DNA from: Hahella chejuensis KCTC 2396
Lineage (GTDB): Bacteria; Pseudomonadota; Gammaproteobacteria; Pseudomonadales; Oleiphilaceae
Direction of reading: 5' to 3'
DNA: 64,000 bases
Assembly (NCBI RefSeq): GCF_000012985.1
Contig: NC_007645.1
Location: forward strand, 682,001 to 746,000
In this document: piece after piece, positions 52,701-60,556 of the stretch
Layout: every line of letters starts with the position of its first letter
How positions within the stretch are numbered: position 1 is the first letter of the stretch
The notes under the pieces: model-generated
Databases searched by the model: none
Seen by the model: the letters and a program-made list of their open reading frames with translations, nothing else
Told to the model about the DNA's origin: nothing
Position numbers and translations under genes: made by a program

Positions 52701-52746
52701 GCATGTTAGTATAATTGTCCGATTTCACTGGAATCCCGCCGCACAA
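49744..52746 (-). CDS. Membrane PAS-GGDEF-EAL signalling protein
   Basis: About 1000 residues: N-terminal membrane sensor with six or so helices (about 50-235), coiled coil (about 240-310), two PAS domains with PAC motifs (about 315-430 and 440-560), GGDEF domain (about 570-725) and EAL domain (about 745-985). The cyclase signature reads GSDEF rather than GGDEF, so synthesis of cyclic di-GMP is doubtful; the phosphodiesterase motifs GVEALARWRHP, DLELTESTLME and VDDFGTGYSSLSYL are intact. The 5' end is uncertain: TTG at 52746, GTG at 52728 (GGCGGGA upstream) and ATG at 52704 are possible. Confidence 0.87.
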   Translation of the reverse strand: MCGGIPVKSDNYTNMHPGTNDIQASSLKLMSTMARPKPLKVRREQLIKLGRRSRHAAALLFFITMGFVATASPYHAVAPLIGLATLGAICAVLLAVFGSRAQALLQDESANLPRNVANLSRLYVLLSAAIATVLGPVAAYIILELPSSWLDSATIAQFVAAGLLSFFLGIWRTPFIILSAMPLLWLSVLLSGRSPLPTELMTNAAILSVFLYPLAALWYLASSRYLNQNLQMQGLIAYLDNARSASEQLNQQLAYEITRREEIEHELRETQKELENAICERTDELSEANRILSQQIKLRKNISDALMKSQTRLSQAIEATGLALWDWDIPRNSLYQSFFHDAFGPREMSATAFVERMHGLIHTDDRPRIRKEMMLCLKGLSNTYRVQYRVTTAKDAWIWVEDCGKPVSFDKLGRITRMIGSRRDISKEKSRDEQLLLAKSVFDHTPQGVFALDTEFRFLTVNNAFSQITGYETEEVIGSSLEDFSQAPNKRQVFSRIRDELFLRGRWQGELYEKRKSGEFYCQWLQITSIINTEGATTHYAGLFSDLTERKQADEKLHYLLNYDELTGLANRMLFRERLDKILRKVREQGLSINMLLLNVDRFRQVNESLGQDRGDELLKQVATRISQTASHAHTLARLGSDEFAILTPAKSRSQISRFCEQLLDELKAPFNIDGHEFYVSTSIGVTQAPDNGWEIQTLMQQANMAVRQAKYLGGNTYEFYSRMLRSMSRMRLDVETELRRAIQNQQMEVFFQPKLSLDSGRITGVEALARWRHPQRGLIAPSDFVPMAEESGLITELGEQMLGAACAQAAAWSREGLDNIQVSVNLSAHQLRQSNLPQMVRKVLQDTELPPHLLDLELTESTLMENMSRTQFMLSRLREMGVRITVDDFGTGYSSLSYLKRFPLNALKIDRMFIKDAHHNADDAAITRAVIMLGKSLNLEVIAEGVEHEGHLQFLRESGCHTVQGYLIAEPLGAEQMASLLREQSVGPVTLQSPTPVIQ

Positions 52747-52814
52747 ACAAACCCGTCATATCTGCTTTTGACGGTCGGCGAACCTGGAAAGCAGCGATGC
52801 AATGTTGTAATGGG

Positions 52815-52830
52815 CTGTAAAATTATCCAG
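52815..52830. promoter_or_regulatory. LexA-like SOS box before uvrD
   Basis: CTGTAAAATTATCCAG has the CTG-N10-CAG frame of gammaproteobacterial LexA sites. uvrD is an SOS gene in E. coli with a similar site. It is 235 bases before the uvrD ATG, so a long leader or an intermediate promoter is implied. The rest of the gap 52747-53064 shows no gene. Confidence 0.55.
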
Positions 52831-53064
52831 TATTAATCGCCGCAAATGTGCAAGGCGGCGACTCCGGTTGGCGGTTCAGTGTGCTTATTGTATGTAACAT
52901 TTTGTTATTTTTTGTTCGTTGTCCCATTTAACCCGATAGTGAACTCGCGCACAAGCACTTCGAATAAAATCGGAGATGAGTCTGCGGTTTAATTTCCTGG
53001 CGTGTCTTTCGCGGAAAGCCGTTAACAACAAAGCCCTTCAAACAAAGAGAGGTAAGTCTCAGCA

Positions 53065-55230
53065 ATGGACGTAACGGCGGTTTTGGACCCGCTTAACGAT
53101 GCTCAACGTGAGGCGGTTACCGCCAGCGCTCGCAACCTGCTGGTGCTGGCCGGCGCCGGCAGCGGCAAAACCCGCGTTCTTGTGCACCGCATGGCATGGT
53201 TGATTCAAGTCGAGCGTATTGGCGCTCACGCAATAATGGCGGTGACGTTCACCAACAAGGCGGCGCGGGAAATGCGTGAGCGGGTGGAGTCGCTGTTGCA
53301 TATACCGACGCGTGGAATGTGGCTGGGAACCTTTCACAGCCTGGCGCACAGACTGCTGCGCGCGCACTGGCGAGAAGCCGGTTTGCCGGAAAACTTCCAG
53401 GTGATCGACTCAGATGACCAGCAGCGCATGCTGAAGCGAGTGATTCGCGAATTGGGACTGGATGAGTCCAAGTGGCCTGCGCGCCAGGCGCAGTATTTTA
53501 TCAACAGCCAGAAAGACGAAGGGCTGCGACCGGATAATATTGAACCGGGTAGCGACGCCTGGCGGCAGACCATGAACAAGATATACCAGCGCTACGACGA
53601 ATATTGTCGGCAGAGCGGGTTGGTGGACTTTGGCGAGTTATTGCTGCGCTCTCATGAACTCTGGCTGCAAAAGCCGGATCTGTTGCGGCACTATCAGCAG
53701 CGCTTCCAGCATATTCTGGTTGACGAGTTTCAGGATACCAACACCATTCAATATGCGTGGCTGCGCGTGTTGGCGGGGGACCGCGTTCCCATGACCGTGG
53801 TCGGAGACGACGACCAGTCCATCTACGGCTGGCGCGGCGCCAAGATTGAGAATATTCAGCGTTTCCAGAATGACTTCGGCGAAGCGGCGCTGGTGCGCCT
53901 TGAGCAGAACTACCGGTCAACGCAGACCATTCTGCGGGCCGCCAACCACGTCATTGCCCACAACCCCAGTCGTCTGGGCAAACAGCTATGGACGGATCAG
54001 GGCGAAGGCGAAGCGATTGACGTGTACGCTGCGTTTAACGAGCAGGATGAAGCCAACTATATTGTCGAATCCGTGCAGTCATGGGTGAATCAGGGGCGGT
54101 CGCGTTCGGAAGTGGCGCTGTTGTACCGGTCCAACGTGCAGTCGCGGGTATTGGAAGAAGCGTTGATCCGCCACGGCGTGCCATATCGGATATATGGCGG
54201 TTTACGCTTCTATGATCGTCTGGAGGTTAAAAACGCAGTGGCGTATTTGCGCCTGGCCCATTTCGCGGATGATGACGCCGCCTTTGAGCGGGTGGTCAAC
54301 ATTCCGTCTCGCGGCGTTGGCGCCAAGTCGTTGGAAACCTTGCGCGACGCAGCGCGCGAGCGCAGAGGGTCGTTATGGCGGACTTCTGTGGCGGCGGTCA
54401 GCGCAGGCTTAATCAAAGGCAAAGCGGGAGCTGGGCTGAAGCATTTTATTGAAATAGTCGAAAATCTGCGCGAATTTGCGAAAGAGAACAGTTTGCAGGA
54501 TCTCACCAAGCATATGCTGGAAGTCAGCGGCATATTGGAGCATCACGCCAATGAAAAGGGAGATAAGGCGGAAGCGCGCAAGGAAAACCTGCTGGAACTG
54601 GTGAATGCGGTTGCCGAGTACGAAACACTCGACAATGAATCGCCCTTGGCGGAGTTCCTGACCCAGGCGGCGCTGGACGCAGGCGAGCGTCAGGCGGAGG
54701 TGGATCAGGATGCGGTGCAACTGATGACATTGCACTCCGCCAAAGGTTTGGAGTTTCCCCTGGTGTTTCTGACAGGCATGGAGGAAGAGCTGTTTCCTCA
54801 TTCGATGGCTTTGGAAGAGGCGGGACGTTTGGAGGAAGAACGCCGGTTGTGCTACGTCGGCATTACTCGCGCCATGGAGAAGTTGGTGCTTACTTTTGCA
54901 GAAAGTCGCCGTTTGTATGGCCAGGATAAATATCACTCCATTTCTCGTTTTGTCCGCGAAATCCCCAATGAGCTATTGCGTGAAGTGCGCTTACGCTCCG
55001 TCGTGAGCAAACCTATGTTTTGGGATCGTGGGCCTGCGCATGGCGCGATTGGCGAGTCTGCGCAACAGTCAGGTATTTCTCTTGGGCAGCGGGTGCGACA
55101 TGAAAAGTTTGGTGAAGGCGTTGTGCTGAACTATGAAGGCAGTGGTCCGCATTCCCGGATTCAGGTGAACTTCGACGATCAGGGCAGTAAGTGGCTGGTG
55201 CTTTCATACGCCAAACTGGAAGCGATTTGA
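53065..55230 (+). CDS. uvrD: DNA helicase II
   Basis: 721 residues of superfamily I. Walker A GAGSGKT (30-36), DEFQDTN (motif II), QSIYGWRGA (motif III), LEQNYRST (motif IV), VQLMTLHSAKGLEFPLVFL (motif V) and EERRLCYVGITRA (motif VI) are all present. The C-terminal GQRVRHEKFGEGVVLNYEG Tudor-like tail, which binds RNA polymerase, is typical of UvrD rather than Rep. It acts in nucleotide excision and mismatch repair. Confidence 0.95.
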   Translation: MDVTAVLDPLNDAQREAVTASARNLLVLAGAGSGKTRVLVHRMAWLIQVERIGAHAIMAVTFTNKAAREMRERVESLLHIPTRGMWLGTFHSLAHRLLRAHWREAGLPENFQVIDSDDQQRMLKRVIRELGLDESKWPARQAQYFINSQKDEGLRPDNIEPGSDAWRQTMNKIYQRYDEYCRQSGLVDFGELLLRSHELWLQKPDLLRHYQQRFQHILVDEFQDTNTIQYAWLRVLAGDRVPMTVVGDDDQSIYGWRGAKIENIQRFQNDFGEAALVRLEQNYRSTQTILRAANHVIAHNPSRLGKQLWTDQGEGEAIDVYAAFNEQDEANYIVESVQSWVNQGRSRSEVALLYRSNVQSRVLEEALIRHGVPYRIYGGLRFYDRLEVKNAVAYLRLAHFADDDAAFERVVNIPSRGVGAKSLETLRDAARERRGSLWRTSVAAVSAGLIKGKAGAGLKHFIEIVENLREFAKENSLQDLTKHMLEVSGILEHHANEKGDKAEARKENLLELVNAVAEYETLDNESPLAEFLTQAALDAGERQAEVDQDAVQLMTLHSAKGLEFPLVFLTGMEEELFPHSMALEEAGRLEEERRLCYVGITRAMEKLVLTFAESRRLYGQDKYHSISRFVREIPNELLREVRLRSVVSKPMFWDRGPAHGAIGESAQQSGISLGQRVRHEKFGEGVVLNYEGSGPHSRIQVNFDDQGSKWLVLSYAKLEAI

Positions 55231-55447
55231 TCGGCCTGGCTGTTAACTGATCCGTTAGATTTTGCGTGCGCTTCGCCAGTGTCCTTTTGCCGGATAATCG
55301 AGTTATACTGCGGAACGCAGCCTTTTCGTCGGCTCATCTAAGCAGGTTTTATCCGCCTTTTTAGATGGCCTGGCGGCTGGCGCTGGATGCTTGGCTGCGC
55401 AAGGCGCCGAGATCACATAAGAATAAAGACAAAGGAAACGCAATCGA

Positions 55448-56551
55448 ATGAAAAGACGCTATCTGTTTTCCCTGATGGGCGCAGGCATGTTGGGAATGCT
55501 TCTGGGCGGATGCTCCGCCGAGAAGGAAGCGGCGGCCCCGGTTGCCCAGCAGGCGCCCAAGCAAACCATTCAATGGAAGTTGGTGACTTCCTGGCCGAAA
55601 AACTTCCCTGGTCTGGGCGAAGCCCCAGAGCGTTTCGCTAAAGAAGTTGAGCGCATGAGCGACGGACGCCTAAAGGTCAAAGTCTATGGCGCTGGCGAAC
55701 TGGTTCCTGCACTGGAGGTATTTGACGCCGTCTCTCAAGGCACTGCGGAAGCAGGCCATGCCGCATCATACTACTGGAAAGGCAAAATTCCCGCCGCACA
55801 GTTTTTCTCTACAGTTCCCTTTGGTTTGAATGCGCAGGAAATCAACTCATGGATCAGCTACGGCGGTGGCCTGGAGTTGTGGCGTGAATTGTATGAACCA
55901 TTCGGCGTTATTCCTATGCTTGGCGGTAATACCGGTGTGCAGATGGGGGGCTGGTTCAACAAAGAGATCAACTCTCTGGATGACCTGAAAGGACTCAAGA
56001 TGCGCATTCCTGGATTAGGCGGAGAAGTCTTGCAACGGGCTGGCGGTACGCCGGTGCAATTGCCGGGCGGCGAAATTTTCACCGCTTTGCAGACTGGCGC
56101 CATTGACGCCACAGAGTGGGTAGGCCCATACAATGATTTGGCGTTCGGTCTGCATAAAGCGGCCAAATACTATTATTATCCCGGCTGGCATGAGCCCGGC
56201 ACTTCCTTGGAGTTCACGTTTAACAAGAAAGCGTTCGAAGCCTTGCCTAAAGATCTGCAAGCCATTGTGGAAGTGGCTGCGCGTATGACCAACCAGGATA
56301 TGCTGGATGAATATACGGCGCGCAACAACGCGGCTCTGAATGAACTGGTGAACAACCATGGGGTGGACGTCCGCCGCTTTCCTGACGACGTGCTGAAGGA
56401 GCTGCAGGATATCTCCCGTCAGACAATTCAGGAGATTGCAGATAAAGATCCCGCAGTGAAAAGGGTTTATGAATCTTATGAGAAATTCCGCAGCAATGTG
56501 TGGAAATACCATGAGATCTCAGAAAGAGCGTATATCAACGCCAGGTCATAA
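55448..56551 (+). CDS. dctP: TRAP transporter solute-binding lipoprotein DctP (TakP-like)
   Basis: 367 residues with a lipoprotein signal (LLGGC). The mature sequence, WKLVTSWPKNFPGLGEAPER, VYGAGELVPALEVFDAV, YYWKGKIPAAQFF and MRIPGLGGEVLQRAGGTPVQLPGGEIFTAL, matches the TakP group that binds 2-oxo acids. The lipobox makes it anchored, unlike free TakP. Its permease genes are at 57121-59041 on the opposite strand. Followed by a strong terminator. Confidence 0.9.
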   Translation: MKRRYLFSLMGAGMLGMLLGGCSAEKEAAAPVAQQAPKQTIQWKLVTSWPKNFPGLGEAPERFAKEVERMSDGRLKVKVYGAGELVPALEVFDAVSQGTAEAGHAASYYWKGKIPAAQFFSTVPFGLNAQEINSWISYGGGLELWRELYEPFGVIPMLGGNTGVQMGGWFNKEINSLDDLKGLKMRIPGLGGEVLQRAGGTPVQLPGGEIFTALQTGAIDATEWVGPYNDLAFGLHKAAKYYYYPGWHEPGTSLEFTFNKKAFEALPKDLQAIVEVAARMTNQDMLDEYTARNNAALNELVNNHGVDVRRFPDDVLKELQDISRQTIQEIADKDPAVKRVYESYEKFRSNVWKYHEISERAYINARS

Positions 56552-56569
56552 GGCGCGCACTACAGACAC

Positions 56570-56600
56570 AAAAAACCGCAGCTTAGACTGCGGTTTTTTT
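56570..56600. terminator. Bidirectional intrinsic terminator
   Basis: ACCGCAG pairs with CTGCGGT around CTTAGA, with an A-run before and a T-run after, between the convergent dctP and thioesterase genes. Confidence 0.92.
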
Positions 56601-56622
56601 ATGCCTGGCGTCTTACCCCGGA

Positions 56623-57018
56623 TCACTCTCCGGCAGGCACCGCGCGGATGCGTCCGGAGTCGTCAATCGCCACCAGAACAAATACGCCTTCCGTTACCTT
56701 GCGGGGCGTATTTTGATGGTTGTCGCGGGTCCAGACCTCCACTTCTATATGCATGGAGCTGGTGCCGATATTAACCATGCGCGCATAGCAACTGACTTCC
56801 GCGCCGACTCTCACCGGAGACAGAAAATCTAACTGTTTGACGGATACGGTCGCGGTGCGGCCTTTGGCGATACGACCGGCCATGCTGGCTGCGGCCAGGT
56901 CCATCTGCGACATCAACCAGCCAGCGTAGATATCGCCGTTGGAGTTGGTGTCCTTATCGAGAGCAATGACGCGAAGCGCCAGTTCTCCGTTGGGGGCTGA
57001 GCTACTAGAAGCTTTCAT
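56623..57018 (-). CDS. Acyl-CoA thioesterase, YciA-type hotdog fold
   Basis: 131 residues from the ATG at 57018. ANTxGDIYAGWLMSQMD-like pattern (SNGDIYAGWLMSQMDLAAA) gives the catalytic Asp, then GRTATVSVKQLDFLSPVRVGAEV and EVEVWTRDNH complete the BFIT/YciA hotdog fold. It hydrolyses acyl-CoAs. It sits between the TRAP binding protein and permease genes, on the permease strand, 100 bases after dctM. Confidence 0.85.
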   Translation of the reverse strand: MKASSSSAPNGELALRVIALDKDTNSNGDIYAGWLMSQMDLAAASMAGRIAKGRTATVSVKQLDFLSPVRVGAEVSCYARMVNIGTSSMHIEVEVWTRDNHQNTPRKVTEGVFVLVAIDDSGRIRAVPAGE

Positions 57019-57120
57019 GACAGTTCTCTTGTATTTATGAAAATCCGTTATCTGCAAGTTTAGGCGCTGGGGAGGCGATTCTCCGCCATTGTATCAATTG
57101 CGCCTAAACGGTGGAGGGGA

Positions 57121-58500
57121 TTACGGCCCGTAAACCACCTCAGGCAACCAGGTGGCCAGTGACGGCCAGGCCGCCAGCAGACAGAGCATTAATACCTGGA
57201 TGACGATAAAAGGTGCCACGCCTATATAAATGTCCGTTGTTTTCACGTGGCTTGGGGCGACCCCGCGTAAATAAAACAGCGAAAATCCGAATGGCGGGGT
57301 CAGGAACGATGTCTGTAAATTTAAACCGATCATAATACCCAACCAAATCGGGTCGACTCCCATTGCCAACAATACCGGGCCGACGATCGGCACGACTACG
57401 AAGGTGATCTCGATAAAGTCGAGAATAAAGCCCAATAGGAAAATAACCAGCATCACCACCAGCACCGCCATGAATACGCCGCCGGGCATGGATGTGAAAA
57501 TCTCTTTGATCAGTTCATCGCCGCCATAGGCGCGGAACACCAGTGAAAAAACAGTAGCGCCAATCAGTATCATAAACACCATACAGGTGACGCGGGTGGT
57601 TTGCTGACAAACGTCCCTTAATACAGAAACTGAAATCTGGCGTTTATAGGTCGCCAGGATAATAGCGCCAAATGCGCCGACGCCAGCTGCTTCCGTCGGC
57701 GTGGCGATACCTGACAGGATTGAGCCCAGAACCGCGATGATCAGCGCCAATGGTGGCGTCAGATCCTTCAGAAGAGAGAGTTCACGAGAGTGCATTTCCT
57801 GTTTGCTAAGCTTTTCGCCGGCGGGCATTAGGTCTGGCTTAACAAGCGCTAATACAAACAGATAAATGATGTACAACAGAACCAGTACCAGGCCTGGAAT
57901 CAGCGCCCCGACGAAAAGGTCGCCCACGGAGACGGTGTCCGGGTTGAAAATACCCATATCCCGTTGTGCTTGTTGATAGGAGCTGGATAACACATCTCCC
58001 AACAAAACCAGGGCGATCGAAGGAGGAATGATCTGGCCCAGAGTGCCCGTGGCGCAGATGGTTCCGGTGGCCACCGCTTTGCTGTATCTGCTTTTCAGCA
58101 TGGTCGGCAGGGAAATGAGGCCCATTGTCACTACCGTGGCGCCGACGATGCCTGTACTGGCCGCCAGCAACATACCGACGATGGCTACAGAGATACCCAG
58201 GCCGCCGGGAACATTGCGGAACAACATGGCCATGCTTTCCAGTAGATTTTCAGCGATCTTTGACTTCTGCAGCATACAGCCCATAAACACGAACAAGGGC
58301 ACCGCCAATAAGGTCTGGTTATTCATTAACCCATATAGGCGGCTGGGCGTGGCCAGTAAGAAGCTATGGTCAAAAACGCCGGCCATGGCCCCAATGCCTG
58401 CAAAGGCGAGGGCGGTGCCGGCGAGGGAGAAGGCCACGGGATAACCACAGAGTAATACCAGACAGACCACCGCGAACATGATCAGCGACATATATTCCAT
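57121..58500 (-). CDS. dctM: TRAP transporter large permease DctM
   Basis: 459 residues with twelve hydrophobic segments. Motifs GATVVTMGLISLPTMLKSRYSKAVATGTICATGTLGQIIPPSIALVL region and GLNLQTSFLTPPFGFSLFYLRG are typical of DctM. It couples sodium flow to uptake of the ligand captured by DctP. It starts one base after dctQ ends. Confidence 0.92.
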   Translation of the reverse strand: MEYMSLIMFAVVCLVLLCGYPVAFSLAGTALAFAGIGAMAGVFDHSFLLATPSRLYGLMNNQTLLAVPLFVFMGCMLQKSKIAENLLESMAMLFRNVPGGLGISVAIVGMLLAASTGIVGATVVTMGLISLPTMLKSRYSKAVATGTICATGTLGQIIPPSIALVLLGDVLSSSYQQAQRDMGIFNPDTVSVGDLFVGALIPGLVLVLLYIIYLFVLALVKPDLMPAGEKLSKQEMHSRELSLLKDLTPPLALIIAVLGSILSGIATPTEAAGVGAFGAIILATYKRQISVSVLRDVCQQTTRVTCMVFMILIGATVFSLVFRAYGGDELIKEIFTSMPGGVFMAVLVVMLVIFLLGFILDFIEITFVVVPIVGPVLLAMGVDPIWLGIMIGLNLQTSFLTPPFGFSLFYLRGVAPSHVKTTDIYIGVAPFIVIQVLMLCLLAAWPSLATWLPEVVYGP

Positions 58501-58501
58501 A

Positions 58502-59041
58502 TTAGTCGTGCTCCTCTTGTCCGTTGGAATGGCTGGGGTTGATTATCAGACAGAGGTTACGCAGCACTTCCGCAGTTCCTTGGGCGCCAAGGACAAATAC
58601 CAACGCCAGAATCAGCGATTTGAGGATGAAGACTGCAGGCAATCCGGCTGTTTCAGGAGAAATTTCGCGAATACGCCAGCTCTGCGCTATGTATGGCCAG
58701 CTTTCTATGCCGATATAAATAAGCAGAGGGAATAAGAGAAGAAGCGTTCCCAATAAGTTCACAATGGCTTTGCCGCGCACGGAAAATCGTTGATAGAGAA
58801 TATCCACTCTCACATGTTCATCGTGTTTCAGGGTGTAGGCGGAAGCAATCATGAATACGAAGCCATGCATATAAAGCACGGATTCCTGAAGGGCGATGGA
58901 ACTGTTATTGAAGACATACCGGAGCAGGACGACGGCGACAGTTCCGACTACCATTCCGATATTGAGCCAGGAAATAATGGCGCCGGTTTTCTCGGTGAAT
59001 GCGTCAATGAGTCTCACAACCGCAGTGAGGCCGTTAGTCAT
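58502..59041 (-). CDS. dctQ: TRAP transporter small permease DctQ
   Basis: 179 residues with four transmembrane helices. FVFMIASAYTLKHDEHVRVDILYQRFS is the DctQ signature. First gene of dctQM. The binding-protein gene lies beyond the permeases in opposite direction instead of leading the operon. Confidence 0.9.
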   Translation of the reverse strand: MTNGLTAVVRLIDAFTEKTGAIISWLNIGMVVGTVAVVLLRYVFNNSSIALQESVLYMHGFVFMIASAYTLKHDEHVRVDILYQRFSVRGKAIVNLLGTLLLLFPLLIYIGIESWPYIAQSWRIREISPETAGLPAVFILKSLILALVFVLGAQGTAEVLRNLCLIINPSHSNGQEEHD

Positions 59042-59293
59042 TATGGATTTTCCTTCTTGTTGTTAGATGGGGCTATCGGTGTAGCGACCGAGTCAGCAGC
59101 CCTTCATGTCCACAGCTCTTACTTCTGACATATCTATGCATACGACGCCCGAAAAATCCCTAATGTGCAGCAGTCTCTTGTTTCCTTAACCGGGGGGCGG
59201 GAATTCAACCGCTAAGTTTAACCTGAGTGAAATGGGAATGCGATGAGCCTTGGGTGAAAACAGGTTGCAATCTGAATGTCACAAGGCGTCACT
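59042..59293. other. Intergenic region before dctQ and pstS
   Basis: About 250 bases with no gene that I can support. It should hold the dctQM promoter on the minus strand. An additional half-site ATGTCAC at 59276-59282 lies just upstream of the Pho box of pstS. Confidence 0.4.
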
Positions 59294-59327
59294 TTGTAAC
59301 ATCCTTGTCACATTCGAATCCTATAGT
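59294..59327 (+). promoter_or_regulatory. Pho box and -10 element of pstS
   Basis: TTGTAAC-ATCC-TTGTCAC (59294-59311) matches the PhoB direct repeat (7+4+7). Ten bases later TATAGT (59322-59327) is a -10 hexamer at the exact distance found in PhoB-activated promoters. The gene starts at 59387. Confidence 0.85.
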
Positions 59328-59386
59328 GGCGATCAATCCGACGAACCTATCGGATACGTCGCAATCGAAACCAGGAGTTCATCCCT

Positions 59387-60358
59387 ATGCAATTAAAAAA
59401 ATTTTTTGCGGCAGCCACAGTTGTTGCTGCTTCATTCTGGGCAGGCGCAGCTTCTGCGGATTTGGATCCGAAGCTGTCTGATTACAGTAAAGCAAGTGGT
59501 GTTTCCGGCAATCTATCCAGCGTAGGTTCCGATACTCTGGCCAACCTGATGACGCTGTGGGCCGAAGAGTTCAAGCGTAATTATCCAAACGTCAATATTC
59601 AGATCCAGGCTGCAGGCTCCTCCACTGCGCCTCCAGCGTTGACTGAAGGCACTTCCAACATGGGCCCGATGAGCCGCAAGATGAAAGACAAAGAGTTGGA
59701 AGCGTTCGAAAAGAAATTCGGCTACAAGCCAACCGCTATTCCTGTCGCGATCGACGCCCTGGCGGTGTTCGTCCACAAAGACAACCCTATTAAAGGCATG
59801 ACCATGGCGCAAATCGACGCTGTGTTCTCCTCTACTCGCAAGTGCGGTTACAGCAAAGACGTCACTACTTGGGGCGATTTGGGGCTGACTGGCTCCATGG
59901 CTAACCGTTCCGTACAGTTGTTTGGTCGTAACTCTGTTTCCGGCACCTACGGTTACTTTAAAGAGCACGCACTGTGTAAAGGCGACTTCAAAAACAACGT
60001 TAACGAACAGCCTGGCTCTGCGTCAGTTGTTCAGGGCGTATCTGAATCCGTGAATGGCATTGGTTATTCCGGTATCGGCTACAAGACAGCCAGCGTGCGT
60101 CTGGTTCCTCTTGCCAAGAAAGAAGGCGACAAGTTTGTAGAAGCTTCGCCTGCAACGGCAATCACTGGCGAGTACCCACTGTCGCGCTTCTTGTACGTAT
60201 ACGTTAACAAGGCTCCAAACAAAGACCTGGACCCGATCGTTGGCGAATTCATCAAAATGATCATGTCCAAGCAAGGCCAGGAAGTGGTCGTGAAAGACGG
60301 TTATGTGCCTCTGCCTTCTTCCGTCACCAGCAAGTACCTGAAGGAGCTGTCACTGTAA
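59387..60358 (+). CDS. pstS: Phosphate-binding periplasmic protein PstS
   Basis: 323 residues with signal peptide ([17 protein letters not shown]). [52 protein letters not shown] and [18 protein letters not shown] form the phosphate pocket of the PstS-like group common in marine gammaproteobacteria. Under a Pho box. It captures phosphate for the Pst importer, whose permease gene begins at 62524 after one intervening gene. Confidence 0.93.
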   Translation: MQLKKFFAAATVVAASFWAGAASADLDPKLSDYSKASGVSGNLSSVGSDTLANLMTLWAEEFKRNYPNVNIQIQAAGSSTAPPALTEGTSNMGPMSRKMKDKELEAFEKKFGYKPTAIPVAIDALAVFVHKDNPIKGMTMAQIDAVFSSTRKCGYSKDVTTWGDLGLTGSMANRSVQLFGRNSVSGTYGYFKEHALCKGDFKNNVNEQPGSASVVQGVSESVNGIGYSGIGYKTASVRLVPLAKKEGDKFVEASPATAITGEYPLSRFLYVYVNKAPNKDLDPIVGEFIKMIMSKQGQEVVVKDGYVPLPSSVTSKYLKELSL

Positions 60359-60388
60359 GACTTTCTTACAGACAAAGCTTAAAGGTCG

Positions 60389-60418
60389 AAAAAAACCGCC
60401 TCATTCAGGCGGTTTTTT
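60389..60418 (+). terminator. Intrinsic terminator after pstS
   Basis: ACCGCCT pairs with AGGCGGT around CATTC, followed by TTTTTTCTTTT. It separates pstS from the gene at 60557. Confidence 0.92.
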
Positions 60419-60556
60419 CTTTTGTGAAGCGCACTTACCTGCTTGGGTCTTACGCATAATCCCCGCGATCCCGCCATACACTTTTCACATCTGCGCTGCT
60501 ATCTTATGCGGTTATCGGGGTAACTCTCTCGCCAAAGAAAAGCATAAGGAAAAGCC

